This document shows, in pieces, positions 17,409 to 25,643 of a stretch of 64,000 nt of DNA (position 1 is the first letter of the stretch; every line of letters begins with the position of its first letter). The stretch covers positions 41,795 through 105,794 of the forward strand of contig JBCDKT010000006.1 in NCBI GenBank assembly GCA_038746285.1, in the 5' to 3' direction. This stretch comes from Bacteroidota bacterium (GTDB lineage Bacteria > Bacteroidota > Rhodothermia > Rhodothermales > JANQRZ01). A model generated the notes under the pieces. The model saw only the letters and a program-made list of their open reading frames with translations, had not been told where the DNA came from and did not search any database. The translations under genes were made by a program, and so were the position numbers.

Positions 17409-19250
17409 CTAGCCGATGGGATCGTTGAGTGGTAGCTCCGTTCCTACGCCGGGGCGCACGAAGACGAGTACGAGCCGGCACGGGCTGTTGCCTCGGTTGA
17501 TAAATGCTACCTGCGCAGCGGCCGCCGGGACGACGGCCGACTCCATGTAGCGCAGCGGCTGCCGCCGTCCGTTCTGCGCGGCGATCTCTACCGCCTCGCC
17601 TTCCACGAGGTTGACCGCCAGCGCCCGCCCGTCCGTCTTCAGTTCCACCCGGTCCTCGAAGTTGAGGCGGTGGATGTCGTAGAAGAACTCGGGGCGGTCC
17701 ATGAGCACCTCCTCGGTCCACCCATCGCCCTCGCGCAGCGTGCGTGGCGTCGGAACGAGGTTGTCCCGGACCCACTCGGTGCGCCGCTCGAAGCGCAGGT
17801 TCTCCCACGCGCGGTCGAGGTTGATCGGTCGGAGGTTGCCCTCCAAATCGCGCCGGACGTAGTCGTAAATCTTGAAGGTGAAGATGTACGGCATCGCGCT
17901 GATTTCCAAGACGAGGTTGCCAACCCCGCTGCAGTGGACCGTGCCGTTGGGGATCAGGAAGAGATCGTGCGGCTGGGCCGGGACGCTGTGGACGTACTGC
18001 TCGAAGTCCACCGGCTCGCCGGACTCGGCCGACGCCTCGAGTGCGGCGCGGAAGGCACCGGGGGCGGCACCCTCATGCATCCCGAGGTAGACGACGGCGT
18101 CTTCCTGCGCAGCCGAGATGTAGTAGGTCTCGTCCTGCGTGAACGTCTCGCCGAACTGGTGCCGGATGAAGTCGGGGCGCGGGTGGCACTGGACGGAGAG
18201 GTTGCCGCCGCTGACCGTGTCGAGGTAGTCGAGCCGGAGGGGCCACTCGTACCGGAACTGCTGGGCGGCCTCGCCGAGCACGCGCCGGTACTCCTGAAAC
18301 ATCAGGCAGTCGAACGAGCATTCGAGCCGGGTGCCGTCGGTCTCGAGGACGATCCCGTTCTCTGGGGTGATGAGCTCGAACGACCACGCGAAGTTGGGCT
18401 GCTCGGGGTCGAGGCCCATGTGGTCCTGCATGAACTGGCCGCCCCAGGGGCCGGGATAGAACCACGGGCGCGGGCGGAACGGCGTCTCGGAAAGCTCCCG
18501 GAGCGCAGCGCGGAAGGGGTCGCCCGGCATCGCCGCCGGTGCGGCGGCGTCCTGGAGGTCGAGGAAGAGGTCGAGGTCCGGGAGAAGGCGGCGCTTGTGG
18601 CGGTTGAGGGCGGGCCACTCGGCGAAGTAGGCCCGCTTGTAGAACAGGTTGAACGGGAGCGCCTCGTCGGTGCCGAGGTTGGTCAGGCCCTCGTCGCGGG
18701 CACGGGCCTGCAGCACGTCCTTCGGGATGTCGGCGTACCACAGCGCATCCCAGAGTTCGACGAGGCCGGCCCCGACGCCGTAGACGATCGCCAGGTCGCC
18801 AGCGGCCCGGCCGCGCGCCACGGCGGCCTCGATGCGCAGCCCGGCCAGCCGCTCGGCGTCGAAGAACACGTCCGGCCCCAGCGGGAAGTGGGTCCCGAAG
18901 ATGGGATCCTCCCCGCCGAGGAAGGGAGCCAGCCGCTCGGCGATCGCGTCAGCCTCGGCGAGGGCGTCGGCAGTGGGCCACCACGCCGGGTCGAGGCCGC
19001 GCACGGCGAGCGCCTCGGCCAAGCGTGCCCGGAGCGTGTCCCAGTCCACGCCGTGGAACCCATCGAGCGCGAGGACCCGCAGGCCCGTCGGCACGGCGGC
19101 GGCAATCCGATCGGCGAGGACGTCGTACCCCTGCTCGATGCGGCCCTCGGACGGCGTGAAGGCTGGGAACGGGTCGAAGAGGCCACGCGGGAAGGTGGTC
19201 GCGTCGGCAGGCAGCAGGGTGCGGGCGGGGAAGTCTACAGGGTCGGACAT
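17409..19250 (-). CDS. Class I mannose-6-phosphate isomerase with N-terminal extension
   Basis: 613 residues. Phosphomannose isomerase interconverts mannose-6-P and fructose-6-P. The cupin zinc site is visible: Gln and His in NLSVQCHP (about 353-360), Glu in QDETYYI (about 373) and His in PNGTVHC (about 436). WGGQFMQDHMGL and FAWSFELI are typical of the large Bacteroidota form. The first ~230 residues are an extension; GLRVLALDGFHGVDWDTLRARL resembles a nucleoside/uridine-kinase-like strand-turn-helix but lacks a clear P-loop. It is the last gene of the sugar locus, 6 bases after the ROK kinase, fitting entry of mannose into glycolysis. Confidence 0.88.
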   Translation of the reverse strand: MSDPVDFPARTLLPADATTFPRGLFDPFPAFTPSEGRIEQGYDVLADRIAAAVPTGLRVLALDGFHGVDWDTLRARLAEALAVRGLDPAWWPTADALAEADAIAERLAPFLGGEDPIFGTHFPLGPDVFFDAERLAGLRIEAAVARGRAAGDLAIVYGVGAGLVELWDALWYADIPKDVLQARARDEGLTNLGTDEALPFNLFYKRAYFAEWPALNRHKRRLLPDLDLFLDLQDAAAPAAMPGDPFRAALRELSETPFRPRPWFYPGPWGGQFMQDHMGLDPEQPNFAWSFELITPENGIVLETDGTRLECSFDCLMFQEYRRVLGEAAQQFRYEWPLRLDYLDTVSGGNLSVQCHPRPDFIRHQFGETFTQDETYYISAAQEDAVVYLGMHEGAAPGAFRAALEASAESGEPVDFEQYVHSVPAQPHDLFLIPNGTVHCSGVGNLVLEISAMPYIFTFKIYDYVRRDLEGNLRPINLDRAWENLRFERRTEWVRDNLVPTPRTLREGDGWTEEVLMDRPEFFYDIHRLNFEDRVELKTDGRALAVNLVEGEAVEIAAQNGRRQPLRYMESAVVPAAAAQVAFINRGNSPCRLVLVFVRPGVGTELPLNDPIG

Positions 19251-19256
19251 GAGCAG

Positions 19257-20153
19257 TCAGGCAAGCGAAGGGTGGAAGGCTGCGCCGAGGGCGGCGGCGC
19301 GGTTGCCGAGCGCGGCGGCGGCAAGCTCGACCCGGCCACGCGGGACGGTCCACGCCTGAGCGTGGACCCGCTCGGTGAGGCCCGGAAGGATAAGGTCGGC
19401 GCTGTTCATCACCCCGCCGCCGATCACGACCCGGTCAGGCCCGTAGGCATGGATGACATTGACGACGCCGAGGGCGAGGTCGTCGAGGTAGACGCTGAGG
19501 GTGTGCCGGCACGCTGCGTTGCCGGAGCGCACGGCGGCGAAGAACGCCGGCAGCGGATCGCCGGGGCCGAAGCTCGGATGCGCCTCCCTGACCCGAGCGG
19601 CGAGGGCCGTCGCCGAGGCGTACAGTTCGAGGCACCCACGCTGGCCGCACGGGCAAACCGGGCCGTGGCGGTCGATGCTGATGTGGCCGCCGAGGATACC
19701 GCCGAGGGCGTCGGTACCGCTGTACGGCGTCCCGTGCCGGACGAGCGCGCTGCCGAGGCCGGTGCCGAGGGTGAGGCAGGCCATCACCGTGGCTCCCTGC
19801 CCTGCCCCGAAGCGCCACTCGCCCCAGGCATAGGCCCGGGCGTCGTTCTCGACCGCAAAGGGAACGCCGAGCGCATCGCCGAACGCCCCGCGCAGGTCGC
19901 GCCCGGCCAGCAGCGACCCCTCGCCGATGTCGTCCAGCACGCGCCCGTCGTCCACGAGTCCTTTGACGGCAAGCCCTCCGGCGACCAGCCCGCAGCCCGA
20001 GGCCATCGCCCGTGCGTGGGCGACGAGGTTGGCGAGCATATCACCATGCATGAACGTCCGCAGCGGGGTCTGCTCGAAGGTGACCGGCCTGCCAGCGTCG
20101 GTGAAGACGCCGGCCTTGACGTTTGTCCCGCCGTAGTCCATCCCGAAGCGCAT
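19257..20153 (-). CDS. ROK-family sugar kinase
   Basis: 298 residues. ATP-binding DYGGTNVKAG at residues 5-14, second nucleotide motif LTLGTGLGSAL, and the ROK zinc motif CPCGQRGCLE near 171-180. There is no N-terminal helix-turn-helix, so it is an enzyme rather than a repressor. Members phosphorylate glucose, mannose, fructose or N-acetyl sugars; beside phosphomannose isomerase and a GH38 mannosidase, mannokinase activity is the best guess (inference). Separated by 2 bases from the esterase gene upstream and 6 from the isomerase gene downstream. Confidence 0.85.
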   Translation of the reverse strand: MRFGMDYGGTNVKAGVFTDAGRPVTFEQTPLRTFMHGDMLANLVAHARAMASGCGLVAGGLAVKGLVDDGRVLDDIGEGSLLAGRDLRGAFGDALGVPFAVENDARAYAWGEWRFGAGQGATVMACLTLGTGLGSALVRHGTPYSGTDALGGILGGHISIDRHGPVCPCGQRGCLELYASATALAARVREAHPSFGPGDPLPAFFAAVRSGNAACRHTLSVYLDDLALGVVNVIHAYGPDRVVIGGGVMNSADLILPGLTERVHAQAWTVPRGRVELAAAALGNRAAALGAAFHPSLA

Positions 20154-20155
20154 GG

Positions 20156-21403
20156 CTAGTCCGCCTCGGCGGGGAAGAAGCGGCGGAGGCCGTCCATCAG
20201 GTGCGCCCGCCAGTTGCCCCAGGTGTGGCCCTCGGGGTACTCCGCATACACGAAGTCGTAACCGCGCTTGGTGAGCGCGTCGCGCAGCCGCCGGTTGGCA
20301 GCGGTGAAGTCGCGCTCGCCGTCCGGCAGCAGGCCCACTCCGACGGTGGTCTCGTAGGTCCCCACGTCGACGTAGAGCCGGACCGGCGCGGGCGGGGCGG
20401 AGGCGATGAGCCGGATCATCCGGTCGCCCTGAAACGAGTGGTACCCGGACTGGCTGTGTCCGAGCCCGAACACGTCGGAGCGCCGGAACGGGACGTAGGT
20501 CGCGGCCAGCCCGCCGTAGGAGTCGCCGACGATGAGCCGGGCGTCGGCGGCTGGTCGCGTCCGGTACCGACTGTCTATGAAGGGCACGAGCTCGTCCGCG
20601 AGGAAGGCGACGAAGGCGTCGTTCATCCCGTACTCGGTCATCCGGTTCGGGGACTCGGGCCGGTGCCGGTTGGGAGGATCCACGAAGACGGCGACGACCG
20701 GCTCGGTCTCACCGCGCTCGGTCAGCCAGTCCAGCACGGCAGGCGCGTGCGCGAAGGCGACGTAGTCCCGGCCGTCCAGAAAGTAGACGCTCGGGTAGCG
20801 CGCCGACGCCTCGGCGTCGTAGCCGGGCGGCGTGTGTACCAGCACCCCGTGGGGGTACGGCAGCGCGCCCGGCGGCAGCGTGTGGCGGTCGGGTCCGTCG
20901 GACGAGCCGGGCGTGCCGTCGCGGACGGGCGCGAAGACCTCGGGGTAGGCGTAGCCCGGCATGACGAGTTCGGAGAAAGGCCCGAACCCGCTCAGCACGC
21001 GGTGCGGGTTGCGCGGGTCCGGCTGGCCGAGCAGCTCTGCTCCGAACCCCTCGGCGTCGGTGTCCACCATGAAGAGATACTCCAGCCGCGCCTCCGGCTC
21101 GACGCGCTCGCGGCGGTACCACAGGTCCGTCCCGGCAAGGCGCTCGAGCGGCAGCGCCTCGGCCCACCCGCTCATGTCGCCGAGCAGCCCGACCGCCTCG
21201 GCCTCGCCGCGCCAGAGAAACACGGCCGCCGTGTCGCCCTCGACGAGCGGCGCCGGCCCGAGCCGTTCCCAGAACGCCTCGGCGAGCGCCGCGCGCTCGG
21301 CCTGTCCTGCCGCCTCGGCCTCAGCGCGAAAGGCATCGAACGAGGCGGGCTGCGCGAAGGCGGAGGTAACCATGAGTGTGAGGAGGAAGACCGGGCGGAT
21401 CAT
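20156..21403 (-). CDS. Secreted Fes/IroE-like esterase (alpha/beta hydrolase)
   Basis: About 415 residues from the ATG at 21403, which overlaps the upstream glycosidase stop (ATGA). The signal peptide (VFLLTLMVTSAFAQP) is followed by a beta-sandwich N-domain resembling CBM48 (AAVFLWRGEAEAVGLLGDMSGW) and a putative-esterase domain: HGVLVHTPPGYD, nucleophile Ser in VGDSYGGL, and His in EGHTWGNWR near the C-terminus. Relatives cleave siderophore esters or acyl/feruloyl esters on glycans; in this locus deacylation of a polysaccharide is more likely. The long ORF upstream of the chosen start is overlap with the glycosidase gene. Confidence 0.8.
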   Translation of the reverse strand: MIRPVFLLTLMVTSAFAQPASFDAFRAEAEAAGQAERAALAEAFWERLGPAPLVEGDTAAVFLWRGEAEAVGLLGDMSGWAEALPLERLAGTDLWYRRERVEPEARLEYLFMVDTDAEGFGAELLGQPDPRNPHRVLSGFGPFSELVMPGYAYPEVFAPVRDGTPGSSDGPDRHTLPPGALPYPHGVLVHTPPGYDAEASARYPSVYFLDGRDYVAFAHAPAVLDWLTERGETEPVVAVFVDPPNRHRPESPNRMTEYGMNDAFVAFLADELVPFIDSRYRTRPAADARLIVGDSYGGLAATYVPFRRSDVFGLGHSQSGYHSFQGDRMIRLIASAPPAPVRLYVDVGTYETTVGVGLLPDGERDFTAANRRLRDALTKRGYDFVYAEYPEGHTWGNWRAHLMDGLRRFFPAEAD

Positions 21404-23481
21404 GCGGGACGAGCGCCCTCGCGGGTGACGTGGTAGCGCGTACCCTGGTGCTCGACGTTGTGCAGCTCCGCCCTCGGGTCGAACGAGCCGAACTGCGGCT
21501 GTGCCGTGAGCGGCCCCGACAGCGCAGGCTGCACGCCGAAGAGGCCCTCGATGACGACGTTGACGTAGCTCCCGTTCGAGGAGCACGTCCAGTCGTTGAT
21601 GTACGGCTCGTCGGGCGGTGCCTTCGTGGCCGCGCCGTCGGTGGTCGGCCAGAGGGCTTCGGCGAAGTGGGCCTGCCCGAACGGTCCCTGGTTGGCACTC
21701 CGGGCAAGGCCGCGCAGCCACTCGACCGCGAGGTCGGCCTGGCCGATGCGGAAAAGGCCGCGCGCGGTCTCAGGCGGCCACGCCGGGTAGGCCCCGTTCC
21801 ACTGGTGATCCGGGCGCACGTCGCGGAAGGCGTCGTCGTCGCCGGGCGAGAGGGCATGCATCCAGGTCGGCGTCTGGAGTTCGCGCCGGAAGAAGGCGAC
21901 CATCTCGGTCTTTCGCCGGTCGGTCAGGTCGTCGGGGATGGTGTTGAGGACGGTGAGGAGATCGTAGCCGTGGCGGACCTCGCGCTCGGAGCCGTCGGGG
22001 AAGCGCGCCCGCCAGTAGCCCTTACCGTCGACGTACAGCGCGTCGAGATCGCGGAGGATCTGCTGCGCCTCGGCCTCCAACGCACCGTCGTCCGGCTCGC
22101 CGACGTGGGCGAGCAGCCGCCCGACCTCGCGGAGGTTGAACACGTTGGCCGCGTTGAGGCTGGCGACCTCGTGCAGGTAGGTGTGGACGCACTCCAGGAG
22201 GTTGTTCAGCCCGCCGTAGTCGGCCAGCCCGCTGTCCGTTTTGAAGCGCCGCCAGTTGGTGGCGTAGCGCCGGAGCGCGTCGACGATCCGCTCGTCGCTC
22301 CCCTCGACCGTACCCGTCAGCCAGTCGTGGTCGCCGGTCCAGCGGACGTAGGTGCTCGCCATCGAGACCATCGCAAAGTCGTTGACGGCGTACCAGTTGC
22401 CGACGCCCTGCCCGGTCAGATATTCCGTCCCGAAGTGCTCGTGCACGTCGAGGTGCATCCAGCGGTCGAGGTAGCCGCGCATCACGGCCGGGTCGAGCTG
22501 GGCGTGGACGGGCGAGGAGAGGAAGTAGTCCCACAGGAACGTCACCGACTGCCAGTAGCGCGGCATGAGGGTGTCGTAGGCGCGCCCGTGGACGGAGTGC
22601 GGCGAGTCGCGCTTGAAGTAGACCACCCCGAGCGCACCCATCGCGTAGAGCTTGGCCATCGCGTCGTCGGTGGTGTGCAGTTCGGGGAGGTGGCCCGAGT
22701 AGCGGTCGTTGCCCGGCGTGAAGACGGCCCGCAGTTCAGCGTTCCAGTCGGCGCGCACGCGCTCCAGCTCTCCCGGCACGTCGCGGATGAGCGCGTCGTA
22801 GGTCGCCTCTGCTTCGGCGTCGGTGGCCCCGATGGCGTGGACGTAGTCGATCCGCCCGGTCTCGCCGGGGGCGAGGCGGAGCGTCTGCGCGAGGGCGACG
22901 GGCCGCAACCCATCGGGCTTGGGTGCCATCCCCTGAAGCTGCACCGCTTCGCTCCCGGTCGCCCGAAAACGGACGGCACCTCGACTCTCGTCGAGCGAGA
23001 CGGCGTGGCCGGTCTCGTGCGGCGGGAGCGGCGCGTTCCACGGCCGCCGCGCCTGCGTCACGCTCCCCTGCACCCCGAGCCGGACTTCCACCGCGCGCTC
23101 GGACCCGCTCCGGTTCTCGACCTCCAGCGTCATCACCGCCGCCGGCCGACCGAGCGCGAGCGCCGTCGTCGAGGTCAGCTTCAGCCCGTCGTGCTCGGCG
23201 GTGCGGACGACCCGGTCCGGCCACCAGTGGAACGTCACCGGTGCGCCGAACGCGTTGAACAGCCGCAGAGCCTGCCCCGGACCTGATCCGGGGTCGAGGT
23301 ACAGGTTCGCCGTGTTGATGTCCGCCGTGCCAAAGGGCGGGAAGTTGAGGCTGTGGATCCCGGTCAGGTCGAGGGCTGTCTGCACGCAGCCGAGGAAGTT
23401 GGTCAGCCCCGGCGCGGCGAAGAGGTCGCCGTATCGCTTCGTCATCGGGGCGCTTCGGAGATCGTCGACGGTAGGGATCAC
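21400..23481 (-). CDS. Six-hairpin (alpha/alpha)6 glycoside hydrolase
   Basis: 693 residues, no signal peptide at the predicted start. N-terminal beta-sandwich (about 1-230; LYLDPGSG, TFHWWPDRVV, VMTLEVENRSG) followed by an (alpha/alpha)6 barrel with aromatic and acidic repeats: YWQSVTFLWDYFLSS, GQGVGNWYAVNDF, LADYGGLNNLLECV, DHQWNGAYPAWPPETA, INDWTCSSNGSYVN. This architecture is shared by several GH families (for example GH63, GH78 and GH95), and the exact family is not assigned. A short palindromic repeat is inserted near the N-terminus (23275-23293). It overlaps the esterase by 4 bases. Confidence 0.75.
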   Translation of the reverse strand: MIPTVDDLRSAPMTKRYGDLFAAPGLTNFLGCVQTALDLTGIHSLNFPPFGTADINTANLYLDPGSGPGQALRLFNAFGAPVTFHWWPDRVVRTAEHDGLKLTSTTALALGRPAAVMTLEVENRSGSERAVEVRLGVQGSVTQARRPWNAPLPPHETGHAVSLDESRGAVRFRATGSEAVQLQGMAPKPDGLRPVALAQTLRLAPGETGRIDYVHAIGATDAEAEATYDALIRDVPGELERVRADWNAELRAVFTPGNDRYSGHLPELHTTDDAMAKLYAMGALGVVYFKRDSPHSVHGRAYDTLMPRYWQSVTFLWDYFLSSPVHAQLDPAVMRGYLDRWMHLDVHEHFGTEYLTGQGVGNWYAVNDFAMVSMASTYVRWTGDHDWLTGTVEGSDERIVDALRRYATNWRRFKTDSGLADYGGLNNLLECVHTYLHEVASLNAANVFNLREVGRLLAHVGEPDDGALEAEAQQILRDLDALYVDGKGYWRARFPDGSEREVRHGYDLLTVLNTIPDDLTDRRKTEMVAFFRRELQTPTWMHALSPGDDDAFRDVRPDHQWNGAYPAWPPETARGLFRIGQADLAVEWLRGLARSANQGPFGQAHFAEALWPTTDGAATKAPPDEPYINDWTCSSNGSYVNVVIEGLFGVQPALSGPLTAQPQFGSFDPRAELHNVEHQGTRYHVTREGARPA
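23275..23293. repeat. Palindromic repeat inside the six-hairpin glycosidase gene
   Basis: CCCCGGA-cctga-TCCGGGG, embedded in a longer block (cctgccccggacctgatccg) and read in frame as DPGSGPGQA. The shape resembles short dispersed repeats that I recall from many high-GC genomes. Confidence 0.6.
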
Positions 23482-23577
23482 GGTGGGGAATGGGGAAAGG
23501 GCGAGAGGGCGGAGGGGCGAGAGGGCGAAGGGGACGTGGTCGCCCTTTCTCCCCTTCGCCCTTTCTCGAGCGAGGCG
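23482..23577. repeat. Purine/pyrimidine inverted repeat array in the sugar locus
   Basis: Repeats of gagggcgaaggggcg-like words (23490-23535) are followed by the complement (cgccctttctccccttcgcc, 23541-23560). It fills the 96-base gap between the DUF4185-like gene and the six-hairpin glycosidase gene. Confidence 0.65.
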
Positions 23578-24675
23578 TCAGCCGAGCGTGACCTCGATCA
23601 GGTGGGGGAAGTATTCTTCGGCTTCGATGTAGGTGAAGTAGATCACCCGCCCGCCGTCTTCCGAGAGCGACGGGTGCTCCTTCCCGGCGTAGGCTGCGAC
23701 CGGGTATTTCTTGTCCGGCGTCGCCTCAACGGTCCACAGCACCGTCGGCTCGCTCCACGGTCCCCACGGCTGCGGGGCCGTCCGCCCGACCTGCTGCCCG
23801 TCGGTGTTCATCGAGTGGACCGAGAGGTAGCAGCCGAGGTAGTCGTTCCACGAGACCGACAGCTCGTTCGGCGGCCCCTCGAATATGGAGACCGCATCGG
23901 CGATGTCAGCACTCCACGCCGGGTCGGGACCGCTGAGGTATTCGTAGCAGCCGAGGTCCTCGACGGCGTCGGGGCGGACGCGGGCGAGGTAGACGCGCTG
24001 CGCGCCGTCCTCGTAGCCGGTGACGCCGTAGAGATAGAGCCACCCGTCGGCCTGCAGGACGGCGGAGGCGAACTGCGGCTGCGGGTACGGCCACCACATG
24101 TCGTTCCCGCCCTGACTCAGCCGCTCGAACTGCCATTCGTCCACGGTCCCTTTCGCCAGCCCGCACCCGATGATCTCGAACCCGAGGTCGAACGGCCCGC
24201 CTTTGTCCTCCAGCATGCGGATGTGCATGTAGAAGAGGTAGACTGCCTCGCCGAGCGCAACGCCGTGCATGCACCACATGCGGTCCCACTCGTCGCGGTC
24301 GCCCGGCCCCGGCGGGACGAGTTGCCGGATCTCCCCGTCTCCGTCCACGATGTGCTGGAAGCCGGCGAGGCCGCCGCGCCCGGACTGCGCCGGGAGGACG
24401 AGGCCGGTGTTCGTCGGCAGGCGCTCGAACGGGGCGTGGCCCTGCGGCCGCCCGATCTCGGCGAGGCGCGTGAACACGTCGCGCAGGCTCCCCGGCGGGC
24501 GCTCGCCGATGAGCGTGTCGCCGAAGTACCAGAACACGCGCGCGGCCTCCTGCGGTCCGGGACCGCCGAGCGGGATCGAATACGCACCGTCCTGCCCGGT
24601 CATCCGGTACGGGTTGACGGTGAACTGCGGGCCGAGGTCGCGCACGGCGGCGACGCGGAGCGAGCGAAGAGGCAT
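23578..24675 (-). CDS. DUF4185/DUF5005-like five-bladed propeller protein
   Basis: 365 residues without a signal peptide. Recurrent blade motifs: GAYSIPLGG, VFWYFGDTLIGE, LYLYGVTGYE, ELSVSWNDYLGCYLSVHS, PWGPWSEP and a final HPSLSEDGG. The order (display of FGDT, then NELSV, then PxGPW, then HPxLS) matches proteins carrying DUF4185/DUF5005 and related glycoside-hydrolase-like propellers. It is a distant paralogue of the lipoprotein at 30168-31388 in the same locus. Probably a glycan-acting or glycan-binding protein; no activity can be assigned. Confidence 0.7.
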   Translation of the reverse strand: MPLRSLRVAAVRDLGPQFTVNPYRMTGQDGAYSIPLGGPGPQEAARVFWYFGDTLIGERPPGSLRDVFTRLAEIGRPQGHAPFERLPTNTGLVLPAQSGRGGLAGFQHIVDGDGEIRQLVPPGPGDRDEWDRMWCMHGVALGEAVYLFYMHIRMLEDKGGPFDLGFEIIGCGLAKGTVDEWQFERLSQGGNDMWWPYPQPQFASAVLQADGWLYLYGVTGYEDGAQRVYLARVRPDAVEDLGCYEYLSGPDPAWSADIADAVSIFEGPPNELSVSWNDYLGCYLSVHSMNTDGQQVGRTAPQPWGPWSEPTVLWTVEATPDKKYPVAAYAGKEHPSLSEDGGRVIYFTYIEAEEYFPHLIEVTLG

Positions 24676-24710
24676 GGGTCGGGTGTGGGTGGGCGTGTGA
24701 GCAAAAGACC

Positions 24711-24783
24711 CGGAGGGGCGAGCGGTGCTGCGCCCTGGCCGGAGACGCAGCTGTCGGGCGTGGCACCGCCGCGCCCCTACGGG
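24711..24783. repeat. Inverted pair of GTAGGGGCG-type repeats
   Basis: ggaggggcgagcggtgctgc (from 24711) and its approximate inverse ending at 24783 (read on minus: gtaggggcgcggcggtgcc) face each other between the DUF4185-like and T9SS genes. Similar in word to the palindrome at 48827-48846. Confidence 0.5.
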
Positions 24784-24790
24784 AAAACCT

Positions 24791-25639
24791 TCATCGCACT
24801 ATCGTCATCCGCCGGGTCTCGACCATCTCGCCGTCCGCTTCGAGGCGGTAGAGGTAGGCCCCGCTCGGTAGCTCCGCTGCGTCGAAGACTGACGTGTGCT
24901 CACCCGCCGGCCGGGTCCCTTCAGCGACGATAGCCACTTCGCGGCCGGCGAGGTCGAAGACCGTCAGCCGCACCTCGGCGGCACGCTCCAGCGTGTAGCG
25001 GATCGACGTGGACGCAGCGAACGGGTTGGGGTAGTTCTGACCGAGCGCCACCGCCCCGGGCTGCGCGCCGTCCTCGGTCGAGACGAAGGTGTTGACCGTG
25101 ATCGGCTGGTTCAGCGCAGTGTCGGCCGAGACACCGCCATCAGCCGGGTCCAGGTCGATGTCGTCTACTTTGAAGGCTGTCGTCGTCGTGAAGTAGCCAA
25201 GGTCGAAGGTGCCAGTCTCCTGCCCGACCTGGAGCCGGAGGATGGCGTCGTAGAAGTCATCCGCCTCGGCGAAGTACGCCTCGTCGGAGATCGTGCCGAT
25301 CCACTTCATCCCGTCCGGCGCGGGGAGCACCCGCTCGGTGGAGTCGGCCCATCCCAGGTCTTCCAGCATGTCGCCCGCGCCTGCGTCGCCGTCGTACTCG
25401 CCGGAGACGAACGACCAGTCTTCGGGTACGAGCACGGAGACGACCCCCTCGAACCGGTTCATCTGGTCCTCGAAGGTCTTCCGAATCGTGACGGTCACCG
25501 CGATGACCTCGCCCTGGTCGGCCTCGGACGGCTGGATGACCTCGACGATCTCGCACGCGGCGATGGCGAGCGGCAGCAGCAGGCAGAAGCCGAGCACGAG
25601 CGCCAGGCTGCGACGGGGGTGCAGGGTAGCATGGGTCAT
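24791..25639 (-). CDS. Secreted DUF4961-like protein with T9SS sorting domain
   Basis: 282 residues. Signal peptide (LALVLGFCLLLPLAIAACE), then a domain starting IVEVIQPSEADQGEVIAVTVT, which resembles DUF4961-like proteins of Bacteroidota sugar loci. The C-terminus is a T9SS type A sorting domain (GQNYPNPFAASTSIRYTL, LTVFDLAGREVAIV, GAYLYRLEADG). It is expected on the cell surface, probably as a glycan-binding protein for this locus. It starts 4 bases after the GH38 stop, so the genes are co-transcribed. Confidence 0.78.
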   Translation of the reverse strand: MTHATLHPRRSLALVLGFCLLLPLAIAACEIVEVIQPSEADQGEVIAVTVTIRKTFEDQMNRFEGVVSVLVPEDWSFVSGEYDGDAGAGDMLEDLGWADSTERVLPAPDGMKWIGTISDEAYFAEADDFYDAILRLQVGQETGTFDLGYFTTTTAFKVDDIDLDPADGGVSADTALNQPITVNTFVSTEDGAQPGAVALGQNYPNPFAASTSIRYTLERAAEVRLTVFDLAGREVAIVAEGTRPAGEHTSVFDAAELPSGAYLYRLEADGEMVETRRMTIVR

Positions 25640-25643
25640 AGGA

